From Hymenobacter psoromatis (GTDB lineage Bacteria > Bacteroidota > Bacteroidia > Cytophagales > Hymenobacteraceae), in NCBI GenBank assembly GCA_001596155.1, contig CP014771.1, forward strand, positions 2,790,001-2,854,000: DNA of 64,000 nucleotides. The letters run 5' to 3'. The notes beneath the pieces were generated by a model, which saw only the letters and a list, made by a program, of their open reading frames with translations, made no database searches and was not told the DNA's origin. The translations under genes and the position numbers were made by a program. Below are positions 31,341 through 39,775 of this stretch, in pieces. The first letter of the stretch is position 1. The number at the start of each line of letters is the position of its first letter.

Positions 31341-31460
31341 TTACTTCCCGCTTACCCGCAGCTCGGCCGCCTTTTTCGGCCCGAACTGCTCCCGGCGGCA
31401 TGTCCCTTTGGTCTTCAGTGCCTTGCCCGGCCGCGCCGTTGAATAGTAGGAGCCGGCAGT
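31341..31460 (-). pseudogene. C-terminal fragment of a duplicate of the gene at 32184-32705
   Basis: Translated leftward this stretch gives a tail with EQFGP then AAELRVSGK and stop, which aligns with EQFGPNEADELWVGVK at the end of the protein encoded at 32184-32705, and the DNA is visibly alike (CTCGGCCGCCT...TTCGGCCCGAACTGCTCC). A stop codon lies upstream in frame and no start is present. It is a decayed paralogue, now separated from its intact relative by the barrel gene at 31517. Confidence 0.75.
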
Positions 31461-31516
31461 GGCCCTGCCCCCCTTAATTCACGCGGTTAACACGTTGACT
31501 GAATTACGTTTGGTTT

Positions 31517-32161
31517 ATGCGGCGCGTCTTTCTCCTGTGGACTTTTCTGCTGGCCGGGCGCGCTAGCTGGGCGCAAACGGCTGAGGCAGTGCCGCCCCCT
31601 ACCCCGGCCCGCCATGCCTATTGCCTGCTGGGCCCAACCGTGCTTTTTGCCGACGACGGCCGCACTTATTTCGGAGTCGATTTTGGGGTAGGTGGGCTGG
31701 TTAGCCGTCGGCTGGCTATTGGCGGCACGCTCAGCATCAGCGGGCGGCGCAACATAGCCACTAATTATGGCTACCAGGCTACGGCTCCCGAAGTGGGCCT
31801 CTACAGCTTGCAGGCCAGCACCCGCCTGATGCTGGCCGACGCAGCCTTTTGCCGCCTCGAACTGCTCAATGGCATTGGCTACGGGGCGGCCTGTCTCTTT
31901 GACCGCGACCGCACGGTGCAAACGACAACCCGCACGAGCACCGGCGGCACTATCACCAACTCCCAGCCCCTGCGCGTTGCCCTGAGTGAACACCTGTTGC
32001 TGGAAGCCGGTCTGAGCCTGACTTTTAAGCTCTGGCGTGGGCCGTGGCTTACGACGCAGTTTAGTCGGCGGCAGTTTATGGGTAGCTCGGAGTTTGGAGG
32101 ACCCAACGGGTTCTCGCACTGGATAGGAACTATCGGCGTCAGCCTGCCCAATGGCTGGTAA
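31517..32161 (+). CDS. Outer-membrane beta-barrel-like protein
   Basis: 214 residues with a signal peptide (MRRVFLLWTFLLAGRASWAQ) and a body of barrel-like strands (TYFGVDFGVGGLVSRRLAIGG, RLELLNGIGYGAACLF, HWIGTIGVSLPNGW at the end). Family not recognised. It is convergent with the GyrI-like gene and lies between that gene and its degenerate fragment. A real gene by length, signal and codon use; function unknown. Confidence 0.75.
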   Translation: MRRVFLLWTFLLAGRASWAQTAEAVPPPTPARHAYCLLGPTVLFADDGRTYFGVDFGVGGLVSRRLAIGGTLSISGRRNIATNYGYQATAPEVGLYSLQASTRLMLADAAFCRLELLNGIGYGAACLFDRDRTVQTTTRTSTGGTITNSQPLRVALSEHLLLEAGLSLTFKLWRGPWLTTQFSRRQFMGSSEFGGPNGFSHWIGTIGVSLPNGW

Positions 32162-32183
32162 TTACATCAGCAACAGCGCCTTG

Positions 32184-32705
32184 CTACTTAACCCCTACCC
32201 ATAGCTCGTCCGCCTCATTCGGCCCGAACTGCTCCAGATAGAATGGCTCTTTAATCAGCTTCCGGTCCTTAATATCTTGCTCGGCCGCGCCGTAGAGCTT
32301 GCCAGGAGCCAGCATAAAGCTCACGCCACTTAGCCGCGCCACCACCGCTCGCCGGCCGGCCGGCACCACCCGGTAGCGCCAGCTAGCGGGCAGCGCGGCG
32401 GCCGTGTCGGGCACCAGCATACCCACGAAGGCGCGAATGGAGTCGTGCGCCGACTCGGGGTTGTTGTAGTAGAGGTTGGCCAGCGGCGGGGGGGTAGGGC
32501 TGGCATCCTGCCGGACCTTGGCCGCCCGAAACAGTTCGCCGAAGCGCGCATCACTCACCTTGCCGTGGAAGGGCTGGCCGGCCAGCAGCACGGGGGTAGC
32601 CGTGGTTTCGAAGGCCACCGTGGGCGTGCGCAGTCCGCCCAGGTAGGCGTAGATGCCCAGGCCCAGGGCAGTAAGCAGTAAAACGAGGGGCAGGAAAAAA
32701 CGCAC
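32184..32705 (-). CDS. Membrane-anchored protein with a GyrI-like effector-binding fold (tentative)
   Basis: 173 residues. An N-terminal helix (MRFFLPLVLLLTALGLGIYAYLGG) is followed by TVAFETTATPVLLAGQPFHG, a middle with LANLYYNNPESAHDSIRAFVGMLV and WRYRVVPAGRRAVVARLSG, and a C-terminal YLEQFGPNEADELWVGVK. The pattern of a beta-hairpin, helix, and repeated half resembles GyrI-like/AraC effector-binding proteins, which bind small hydrophobic molecules, but no diagnostic Glu is certain. A degenerate copy of its C-terminus lies at 31341-31460. It is transcribed leftward after the second ABC exporter on the same strand. Confidence 0.7.
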   Translation of the reverse strand: MRFFLPLVLLLTALGLGIYAYLGGLRTPTVAFETTATPVLLAGQPFHGKVSDARFGELFRAAKVRQDASPTPPPLANLYYNNPESAHDSIRAFVGMLVPDTAAALPASWRYRVVPAGRRAVVARLSGVSFMLAPGKLYGAAEQDIKDRKLIKEPFYLEQFGPNEADELWVGVK

Positions 32706-32725
32706 GGGAAATAAAGAGCAATTAT

Positions 32726-32822
32726 GGGTGAGTGATGAGCAGTTTTCGGGCTACTTGTCAGTTTTTCCCTCAATGAGCGACTGCTCCTTACTCATTGCCA
32801 GCTGCTCACTGCTGGCGTATTG
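32726..32822. repeat. Heptad-word inverted array entering the second ABC exporter gene
   Basis: Words such as GGTGAGT GATGAGC AGTTTTC on the left and GACTGCT CCTTACT CATTGCC AGCTGCT CACTGCT on the right keep 7-base spacing. The right arm lies inside the exporter's 3' end, encoding its tail SSEQLAMSKEQSLIEG. Confidence 0.65.
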
Positions 32823-34589
32823 CATGCGGTAGAGCTGGGCGTAGTAGCCGCCGAGGCGCAGCAGCTCGTCGTGGGTGCCGGTTTCCTTGATTTCGCCGCG
32901 GTCGAGCACGATGATGCGGTCAGCCTTCTGAATTGTGCTGAGGCGGTGGGCGATAACGAGTGCCGTGCGGCCTTCCATGAGCTTGTCGATAGCGCCCTGA
33001 ATCATCTCCTCCGTCTCCGAATCGACGGACGACGTGGCCTCGTCGAGCACAATCACGCGCGGCTCGTACACCAGCGCCCGCACAAAGCTGATGAGCTGGC
33101 GCTGGCCCACCGAAAGCGTGGCACCGCGCTCCATCACCGGGTAATCGAGGCTGCCCGGCAGGCGCTCCATAAAGCGCTGGGCACCCACCAGGGCCGCGGC
33201 TTCCCAGATTTTGGCGTCGCTGATGTCGCGGTTGCCGAGCGTGATGTTGTCGCGGATGGAGCCGGCAAACAGGAACACGTCTTGCAGCACTACCCCTATC
33301 TGGCGGCGCAGCTGGCCCAGGTCGTAGTCGCGCAGGTCGTGCCCATCGACCTTAATGTGGCCTTGTTGAATGTCGTAGAAGCGGCTCAACAGATTGATAA
33401 TGCTGGTTTTGCCCGCGCCGGTGGCCCCCACGAACGCTACCGTCTGGCCCGGCTGCACGTGAAAGCTGATGTCGCGCAGCACCCACTCGGGGTCGTCGGT
33501 CGGGCCATCCTGCTGATTATAAGCAAACCACACGTGGTCGAACTCTACCTCGCCTTGCAGCTGCGGCACGGCCAGGGTGCCCGAGCTGGAAACCAGCTCC
33601 TTGCTATCCAGCAATTTGAGCAGGCGCTCGGTGCTCACCAGGCCCAGCTGCAAGGTGTTGAAACGGTCGGCAATCTGGCGGATAGGCCGGAAGAACAGCG
33701 CGTTATACATGATAAAGGCAATCAGCTCACCTTTCGAGATGCTGCCGTCAATCTGGCCCTGCGCGGCGTACCACACCAGCAGCCCTACCCCTATCGCGCC
33801 CAGCACCTCGGCCACCGGAAAGTAAATGCTGTAATACAGCACCGACTTAATATTGGCGCGGGTATGCTCTTGGTTGATGTCCTTGAATTTCTTGTATTCG
33901 CGCGCCTCGTTATTGAAAATCTGCACCACGTTCATGCCCGTCAGGTGCTCCTGCACGAAGGAATTGAGCTTGGCCACCGCGTTGCGCACCTCCTGGAAGC
34001 TGCCCTTCACTTTTTCCTTGAAGACGTAGGTGCTGAAAAGCAGCGGCGGAATAACGCACAGGCTGATGAGCGCCAGCTGCCAGTTGGTCCAGAACATAAA
34101 AATCATGAGGAAGACGATTTGCAGCAAGTCGCCGACCATCGCCGCCAGGCCCTCGCTAAACACGTCGGCCAGCGTCTCCACGTCCGAAATGTTGCGCGTC
34201 ACGAGCACGCCGATGGGCGTGCGGTCAAAAAAGCTGAGCTTGAGACTAAGCAGGTGCCGAAACAGGTCGGTGCGGATATCGCGCACGATATATTGGCCCA
34301 GCCAGCCGCCATAATAGGTTTGCAGGTAGCTCACCAGCGTGTGCACCAGCAGCAGGCCCAGCAGCCACAGCGTCGAGCGGTTGAGGCCGGCCCAGTCGTT
34401 GTTGCTGATGTCCACGTCCACCATGCGCTGAATAAGCGCGGGCCGCACCGTGCCCAGCACCGCCGTGGCCACGGTGAGCACGATGAGCCCAATGAACGTG
34501 GCGCGGTAAGGCGTCACGTAAGTCAGCAGGCGGCGAAGCACCAGCCAGTCGAATACCTGGCCGGTTTTGGTAGCAGAAGTTGGGTTCAT
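32751..34589 (-). CDS. ABC exporter half-transporter, canonical ATPase
   Basis: 612 residues. Membrane domain about 15-330 (FIGLIVLTVATAVLGTVRPAL, FDRTPIGVLVTRNISDVETLADVFSEG), ATPase about 360-595 with Walker A GATGAGKTS, Q loop GVVLQDVFLFAG, signature LSVGQRQL, Walker B VIVLDEATSSVD and H loop AHRLS. The signature has V for G (LSVGQ), a known variation. It has a full catalytic Glu, unlike the exporter at 27600, so the two may form a heterodimer. The start ATG at 34589 is preceded by a GACCTTTG box on the minus strand. The last 20 codons lie in a heptad array and look like an added tail. Confidence 0.92.
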   Translation of the reverse strand: MNPTSATKTGQVFDWLVLRRLLTYVTPYRATFIGLIVLTVATAVLGTVRPALIQRMVDVDISNNDWAGLNRSTLWLLGLLLVHTLVSYLQTYYGGWLGQYIVRDIRTDLFRHLLSLKLSFFDRTPIGVLVTRNISDVETLADVFSEGLAAMVGDLLQIVFLMIFMFWTNWQLALISLCVIPPLLFSTYVFKEKVKGSFQEVRNAVAKLNSFVQEHLTGMNVVQIFNNEAREYKKFKDINQEHTRANIKSVLYYSIYFPVAEVLGAIGVGLLVWYAAQGQIDGSISKGELIAFIMYNALFFRPIRQIADRFNTLQLGLVSTERLLKLLDSKELVSSSGTLAVPQLQGEVEFDHVWFAYNQQDGPTDDPEWVLRDISFHVQPGQTVAFVGATGAGKTSIINLLSRFYDIQQGHIKVDGHDLRDYDLGQLRRQIGVVLQDVFLFAGSIRDNITLGNRDISDAKIWEAAALVGAQRFMERLPGSLDYPVMERGATLSVGQRQLISFVRALVYEPRVIVLDEATSSVDSETEEMIQGAIDKLMEGRTALVIAHRLSTIQKADRIIVLDRGEIKETGTHDELLRLGGYYAQLYRMQYASSEQLAMSKEQSLIEGKTDK

Positions 34590-34727
34590 AAGCAGTGGTA
34601 TCCTAACAAAGGTCGGCAGGTTTCGTTGCTGCCGCGATACGCCCCTACCCCCTCCGAATAGACTGTTTTGTACCGACAAGTCAAGGACCTGGAAACTAAA
34701 CAGGCTTTTTTGTACTGAATGCAGCGC

Positions 34728-35495
34728 TCAAAGCGGTTGGGGCAAATCCGGCACAATTCCCGACGCGTACGTTACCTCGCTCAAATACAAACCTTTAGCT
34801 GGCGCGGCCCCGCTGGCCGCCACGCGCTGCTGCCGATGCAGCACCTGCTGAAACTCCGGCGGCGTGAGCTTGCCGCGGCCCACGTCGAGCAAGGTGCCCA
34901 CTACCAGCCGCACCATGCCCCGCACAAAGCGGTTGGCCCGAATACGGAATACCAGCCCATTAGGCACCTCGCGCCAGTTCGCCTCGTAGAGGTAGCATAC
35001 GTAGTGGCTCTCGCTACCCTTCACCTTCGAAAACGCCGTGAAATCGAACTGACCCACCAGGTAGGCCGCGGCCTCGTTCATGGCCGCCACGTCGGGCGCG
35101 CAGTCGAGGTACAGCGCCTGGTCGCGCCGAAACGGGTCGGGCCGCAGGCTCACAAAGTACTCATAAGTGCGCACCTCGGCCGAAAAGCGGGCGTGGTCCT
35201 TATCGCCCACCGGGTGAATGCGCATCACCTGCACATCGGGGGGTAGGGCGCGGTTGAGGCGATAACGCAGCAGGTCGAACGTCATTTCGGCCGGAAAATC
35301 GGCCTCGAAATGCGCTACCTGATGGCTGGCGTGCACGCCCGAATCGGTGCGCCCGCTGCCCAGCGAATGCACTGGCTGGCGCAGTACCTGGCTTAGGGCT
35401 TTGTCGAGCGTGGCCTGCACGGTGGCCACGCCGGGCTGCACCTGCCAGCCGCAGTAGGCCGTGCCATCGTAGGCAAAATGAATGAAGTAGCGCAT
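34728..35495 (-). CDS. truA: tRNA pseudouridine(38-40) synthase TruA
   Basis: Converts uridines 38-40 of the anticodon stem-loop to pseudouridine. The 255-residue protein starts MRYFIHFAYDGTAYCGWQVQ and carries the catalytic Asp in GSGRTDSGVHA, with the later motifs FTAFSKVKGSESHYVCYL and FRIRANRFVRGMVRLVVGTL. Length and start are typical of the family. Confidence 0.97.
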   Translation of the reverse strand: MRYFIHFAYDGTAYCGWQVQPGVATVQATLDKALSQVLRQPVHSLGSGRTDSGVHASHQVAHFEADFPAEMTFDLLRYRLNRALPPDVQVMRIHPVGDKDHARFSAEVRTYEYFVSLRPDPFRRDQALYLDCAPDVAAMNEAAAYLVGQFDFTAFSKVKGSESHYVCYLYEANWREVPNGLVFRIRANRFVRGMVRLVVGTLLDVGRGKLTPPEFQQVLHRQQRVAASGAAPAKGLYLSEVTYASGIVPDLPQPL

Positions 35496-35627
35496 GGAAG
35501 CGCAAAAATACCACGCCCCGGCCCCGGCGGCCCCGTCTCAAACAAAACACCCTTGCCACGAGGTAGCAGGGGTGTTTCAGTACTAGCCAGCTTGCTTCGC
35601 AGGCTGTGGAGGGGGTAGGCCCCAAGC

Positions 35628-35837
35628 TTATTGCAGCCCCGCGTAGAGGCTGGCAAAAGCCTGCTCCCGGCTCAGCTCCCCGGACACGTAGCGCTGTAGC
35701 TGCGCTTGCACGGCAGGGCCAGGCGACTGCCCGCACAGCGCCTGCACCAGCAACGCCGTCTCAACTTCCCGCTGCCGGGCAGTGGGCGTGGTGGTCGAAC
35801 TAACCGGAGGGGCGGGGCTGAAAAGGGGGGTTTTCAT
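35628..35837 (-). CDS. Small helical protein, paralogue of the one at 18285-18536
   Basis: 69 residues. After a Pro/Thr-rich start, REVETALLVQALCGQSPG and LQRYVSGELSREQAFASLYAG match the 83-residue protein at 18285-18536 at most positions. Both genes lie beside a regulatory gene on the same strand (here the NarL-type regulator at 35929, there the Crp/Fnr gene). Function unknown; a VbhA-like antitoxin fold is a weak possibility. Confidence 0.7.
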   Translation of the reverse strand: MKTPLFSPAPPVSSTTTPTARQREVETALLVQALCGQSPGPAVQAQLQRYVSGELSREQAFASLYAGLQ

Positions 35838-35928
35838 AACTCAGAAAAGCAAAAGATTGAGTAAAGGCGGAAGATTAAAAAAGCAGAAGAGCGAGTAAAA
35901 ACAACGGGCAAGGGCAGCGAACGGCGGG

Positions 35929-36561
35929 CTACCAGGACAAGAGCGGGCGCTGCCGCCGGGCCATTATTTCGGCTTTGGAATTGACTTGCAGCTTGCGGTA
36001 CACTTGCCGAATGTGGCTGCGCACCGTGTCGAGACTAACGTGGAGGCGGTCGGCAATCAGCTTGTAGCTCAGGCCGTCTTCGATGCCGCGCACGATGTCC
36101 TGCTCGCGGGGCGTGAGGCCCTCCGCGGGAGATGGCAGCGGCCGAAAATACCGGGTAACGTGCCGGGCCACGCTGGGGCTCATGGGCGAGCCGCCGGCCG
36201 CTACTTGCAGCAGGTGCTCTTTAAGCAGGGGTAGGGGCGTCGTCTTTTCGAGGTAGCCCACGGCACCCTGCCGCAACGCTTCGAACACGCGCTCGGCATC
36301 GGTATAAACGCTGAGCATCAGCACCTCAACCGTTGGCAAGGCCTGCCGCAGGATGGCTAGCCCTTCGATGCCCGAGCGCCCCGGCAGGCCAATATCTGAC
36401 AAAACCAATGTCGGTGGCTCGACCAAATCGGGCAGTCGCGTCATAAACTCCTCGTGCGAAGCGGTACTTAGCACACACGCAAACTCGGGCTGCGCGGCGA
36501 GGTACTCGCTGAGCGCCTCCCGAATGGCAGTCTGGTCTTCGATGATGCCGAGGATAATCAC
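35929..36561 (-). CDS. NarL/LuxR-type response regulator
   Basis: 210 residues: a receiver domain (about 1-125; GIIEDQTAIREAL with acidic ED, phospho-acceptor Asp in LVLSDIGLPGRSGIEGL, Lys in YLEKTTP) and a LuxR-type helix-turn-helix (about 145-205; LTPREQDIVRGIEDGLSYKLIADRLHVSLDTVRSHIRQVYRKL). It is the cognate regulator of the kinase gene 85 bases upstream. The start codon is GTG at 36561. A GACCTTTG box on the minus strand ends about five bases before it, so this gene may also be transcribed alone as a leaderless mRNA. Confidence 0.94.
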   Translation of the reverse strand: MIILGIIEDQTAIREALSEYLAAQPEFACVLSTASHEEFMTRLPDLVEPPTLVLSDIGLPGRSGIEGLAILRQALPTVEVLMLSVYTDAERVFEALRQGAVGYLEKTTPLPLLKEHLLQVAAGGSPMSPSVARHVTRYFRPLPSPAEGLTPREQDIVRGIEDGLSYKLIADRLHVSLDTVRSHIRQVYRKLQVNSKAEIMARRQRPLLSW

Positions 36562-36645
36562 GGGTACAAAGGTCGGCGGCCCCGCCTTTCAGCGCTATAG
36601 CATGAAGATGTGAATTTTAGGAGAAGCCGTTCGCCCCCTACCCCC

Positions 36646-38613
36646 CTAGCGGAGCGGCAAGCGCACCAGCAGCCTGGTGCCCGGCCCCGTGGTGTCAAAC
36701 GTGATGGTCCCGCCCACCGCTGCCGTGCGCATGCGCATGTTGGGGAGGCCCTGGCCACCGGGCCGGCCGGCGCTGGGCAGGCCCCGGCCGTCGTCCCGCA
36801 CTTCCAGCTCCAGCTGGCGGCCCCGCAGCCGCAGGCGCACCCACACTTGCTGGGCCTGCGCGTGCTTCACGATGTTGTGCAGCGCTTCTTTGTAGATGTA
36901 GTACAGGGCCTGGCGCGTCGCCAGCGGCACGGTAGCCGTCGCCAGGGCAGTATCGGCCCGGAAGTCCAGCTCCAGGCCCGCGGGGGGTAGCACTTCGTGG
37001 GCATGGTCGCGCAGGCGGTCGAGCAGGCTGGCCGCTGAGTCGTAGCGCGCATCGATGCTCCAGACCGCATCGCTCATCTGGCGGGCGGCCCGGCGGCTGG
37101 CCTCCGACATCTGCTCCAGATACGCCTGCTGCTGCGCGGGGGCATAGTGGCCCTCGCGCAGCAGCGTGCTCTGCATGGAAATCTGGGTGAGCATGCTGCC
37201 CACTTCATCGTGCAGGTCGGCCGCGATGCGCGTGCGCAGGGCTTCCTGGCGGCGGCGCTCGCGGCGGCGGTAGCGCCATAGTATTCCTCCGCTCATGGCC
37301 AGCAGCAGCGCGCCCAGGCCCGCCAGCGCCGTTAGCTGCTGGCGATAGCGCAGGCGCGTCAACTCCTGCTGCTGCGCTTGCAAATCGGCGCGCTGCTGCA
37401 GCAGCTGTAGTCGAATTTGCTGGCGTTTTTGAGCTTCCTCGCCCTGCAAGCCCGCTATGCGGCGGCGGGTAGCTTCCCCGGTTAAGGTATCAGCCAGCGC
37501 GGTGGTTATGAGTTGATAGTGATAGGCCGCGCCCCAGCTTTTCAGTTTGGCATTGGCCTGGGCCAGTAGCTGAGCGGCTTCGTGCCCTTCCGGGCGCAGG
37601 CCATCGTGCTGGGTTTTCACAAAGCACGAGGCCCCGTAAAAACGAGCGCTGTCTGGCTGGTCAGTGGCCAAAAACGTGCGCGCCAGCAACAGTTGCGTCC
37701 GCGCTATTTCTCCGTCAATACGCAGGGCGGTAGCTCGCCGAAACAGCTTTCTTGCCAGTGCCAGCGCTGTCTGGTGGTCGCCTTGGCGGTCAATCATTTC
37801 CGCGATGTTGACCTCATTATCAAGCAAACCATCTGCCCCATATACGTGGCGATAACTGGCGGCCGCTTTGGTATAATAGTAACCGGCCAGGCTCCAGCGG
37901 GCTTGCTGGCGATTGAGGTCACCGAGGCCGCCGTAGGCCTGCGCCTGGCTAACATAGTCTCTATTGCCTTGCGCGAGCGCCGATGCCTGGTCAAAATACT
38001 TGCGCGCTTGCTCGTAATTACCTAATTCAGTCTCTATTAAACCAAACTGAATAGTATGCAATACCTTAAATCGTTTCTCATTTAAAATCCCTGCCAGCTC
38101 CAGGCCTTTGGCATTCGCGGCATAAGCCTGGCTGTAATCACCCTTGTAAATATAAATTCTTACTATATTATACAATATTCTGAGCATATTCTGCTTGTTT
38201 TGCAGCTTATCTGCCAGGTCTATTGCTTGCTTGGCACAATAAAGCGCCGAATCATATTGATTCCTACCCCGGTAAGAATAACTTAAGTCAATATACGAGC
38301 TAAGCTTACCCTGCTCATAGTGCAGGTGCTGCGCCAGCCGCAAGGCCTGCACGGAGAGCTGCCATGTTTTGACCGGACTCTCGATGCGTAAGGCTAAAGC
38401 CAGCTTATTGAGGTGGTTTACCCGAGCCGAATCCTGTTTCGTATCCGCTGCCAGCAGCTGCTGCATTTCATCCCGCAACGCGGTCAGCTCCTTGGATGGG
38501 GGTAGGGCCTGGCCAGCAGCTTGCCGCCAGATAATCAGCCAACTGAGACTTACCAGCCAACTAATTCGGCGCAACACGCCAAGACTGGCAGCCCCCAAGG
38601 GCAAATAGTTCAT
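36646..38613 (-). CDS. Sensor histidine kinase with TPR sensor region (HisKA_3 type)
   Basis: 655 residues. A signal-like N-terminal helix is followed by TPR repeats (about 45-380; IDLSYSYRGRNQYDSALYCAKQAIDLADKL, LGNYEQARKYFDQA), a coiled coil (LQLLQQRADLQAQQQEL), a membrane helix (LTALAGLGALLLAMSGGILW), the HisKA_3 phosphotransfer His in RIAADLHDEVGSMLTQIS, and a GHKL ATPase (HNIVKHAQAQ, DDGRGLPS, GQGLPNMRMR). It phosphorylates the NarL-type regulator encoded next. The TPR part is probably periplasmic. Confidence 0.93.
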   Translation of the reverse strand: MNYLPLGAASLGVLRRISWLVSLSWLIIWRQAAGQALPPSKELTALRDEMQQLLAADTKQDSARVNHLNKLALALRIESPVKTWQLSVQALRLAQHLHYEQGKLSSYIDLSYSYRGRNQYDSALYCAKQAIDLADKLQNKQNMLRILYNIVRIYIYKGDYSQAYAANAKGLELAGILNEKRFKVLHTIQFGLIETELGNYEQARKYFDQASALAQGNRDYVSQAQAYGGLGDLNRQQARWSLAGYYYTKAAASYRHVYGADGLLDNEVNIAEMIDRQGDHQTALALARKLFRRATALRIDGEIARTQLLLARTFLATDQPDSARFYGASCFVKTQHDGLRPEGHEAAQLLAQANAKLKSWGAAYHYQLITTALADTLTGEATRRRIAGLQGEEAQKRQQIRLQLLQQRADLQAQQQELTRLRYRQQLTALAGLGALLLAMSGGILWRYRRRERRRQEALRTRIAADLHDEVGSMLTQISMQSTLLREGHYAPAQQQAYLEQMSEASRRAARQMSDAVWSIDARYDSAASLLDRLRDHAHEVLPPAGLELDFRADTALATATVPLATRQALYYIYKEALHNIVKHAQAQQVWVRLRLRGRQLELEVRDDGRGLPSAGRPGGQGLPNMRMRTAAVGGTITFDTTGPGTRLLVRLPLR

Positions 38614-38692
38614 ACCACCAACCCGAATGAGCCAAACAAATCAAATGAACGCTTATTTGCTAGTATATACGCAAAACCCTGCAATAGTAAGG

Positions 38693-38730
38693 CAAAAAAA
38701 AGAAACCCGGCAACTGTTAGTTGCCGGGCT
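38693..38730 (-). terminator. Terminator of the ATP synthase operon
   Basis: On the minus strand GCCCGGCAACT pairs with AGTTGCCGGG and is followed by TTTCTTTTTTT. It lies 28 bases after the atpG stop. Confidence 0.88.
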
Positions 38731-38757
38731 TATCTAAATTCTAAGCGAAATTGCTTG

Positions 38758-39660
38758 TTACCGGGTTGCCGCCAGGGCTTCGGCACCACCCACGATTTCA
38801 AGAATCTCCGTCGTGATAGCGGCCTGACGCGTCCGGTTATACGTTAGCTTGAGCGCTTTCAGGAGCTCGCCGGCGTTGTCGGTCGCTTTGTCCATTGCCG
38901 TCATGCGGGCACCGTGCTCCGAAGCATTGCTTTCCAACACGGCTTTGTAAAGCTGAATTTTCAGGCTCTGCGGGATGAGCGTCTGAATAATCTCCTCCTT
39001 GCTGGGCTCGAAAATGTAGTCGATGCTAGCGTCCGGGGCGGTGGCGCTGGGCGTGCCGGCCGGCACCTCCGTGGGCACCAGCGGCAGCAGCTGCTCCACC
39101 TGAATAACCTGGGTGGCCACGTTCTTAAACTCGTTGTACACTATCACCACCTGGTCGTAGCTGCCTTCCACAAAGCCACGCATGGCTTCCTCAGCCGCTA
39201 CGCGCACCGTATCGAACGACAGCTTCGCGAAGACGTGCGTGTAGTCGCCCACTTGCTTGGTGCCGCGCCGGGCGTAGTAGTCGTGCGCCTTTTTGCCAAT
39301 GGCCAACATCGTGATATTCTCCTTCGGCAGATTGGCGTAGCGCTCAGCAATCGCCGCATTCACGCCCTTAAACACGTTGGCATTGAAGGCCCCGGCCAGG
39401 CCGCGGTCTGAGGTGATGGCAACGATGAGCACCCGGCGCACCTCCCGCACCTGACCATACTCGCTCACTACCTCGTCGGTGGTAGTGCGGGTCAGGTTGG
39501 CCAAAATGCTGGTCAGTCGCTGGGCATAGGGGCGCATCCGAATAATGTTATCCTGGGCCCGGCGCAGCTTGGCCGCCGCCACCATTTTCATGGCTTTGGT
39601 AATCTGCTGCGTGCTCGAAACCGATTGGATGCGCGAGCGAACTTCTTTAAGAGAGGCCAT
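38758..39660 (-). CDS. atpG: ATP synthase gamma subunit
   Basis: Central rotary shaft of F1. 300 residues, beginning MASLKEVRSRIQSVSSTQQITKAMKMVAAAKL, the conserved N-terminal helix that contacts the alpha3beta3 hexamer, and ending with the C-terminal helix LKLTYNRTRQAAITTEILEIVGGAEAL. It is the last gene of the leftward atp operon, 115 bases after atpA; the gap contains a heptad-word inverted array. Confidence 0.97.
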   Translation of the reverse strand: MASLKEVRSRIQSVSSTQQITKAMKMVAAAKLRRAQDNIIRMRPYAQRLTSILANLTRTTTDEVVSEYGQVREVRRVLIVAITSDRGLAGAFNANVFKGVNAAIAERYANLPKENITMLAIGKKAHDYYARRGTKQVGDYTHVFAKLSFDTVRVAAEEAMRGFVEGSYDQVVIVYNEFKNVATQVIQVEQLLPLVPTEVPAGTPSATAPDASIDYIFEPSKEEIIQTLIPQSLKIQLYKAVLESNASEHGARMTAMDKATDNAGELLKALKLTYNRTRQAAITTEILEIVGGAEALAATR

Positions 39661-39666
39661 TTAAGT

Positions 39667-39770
39667 GAGTTAAGAGTTAAAAATTAAGAGTTAAGAGTTA
39701 GGAAATAAGGAGTAGGGAGGGGCTTACTGCCGGAACCTAACTCTTACTTCTCAACTTTTAACTCTTAACT
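39667..39770. repeat. Heptad-word inverted array between atpA and atpG
   Basis: Left arm: GAGTTAA GAGTTAA AAATTAA GAGTTAA GAGTTAG in exact 7-base steps (39667-39701). Right arm: CTAACTC TTACTTC TCAACTT TTAACTC TTAACTT (39736-39770). The arms are mostly complementary and would form a hairpin in the atp mRNA. Confidence 0.9.
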
Positions 39771-39775
39771 TTTCG

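Noticed and set aside
32820..34661. 613-codon open frame on the plus strand, opposite the ABC exporter gene
   Set aside because: Composition is His/Gln/Ala/Val-rich, with no domain; it is the mirror of a well-conserved gene in GC-rich DNA.
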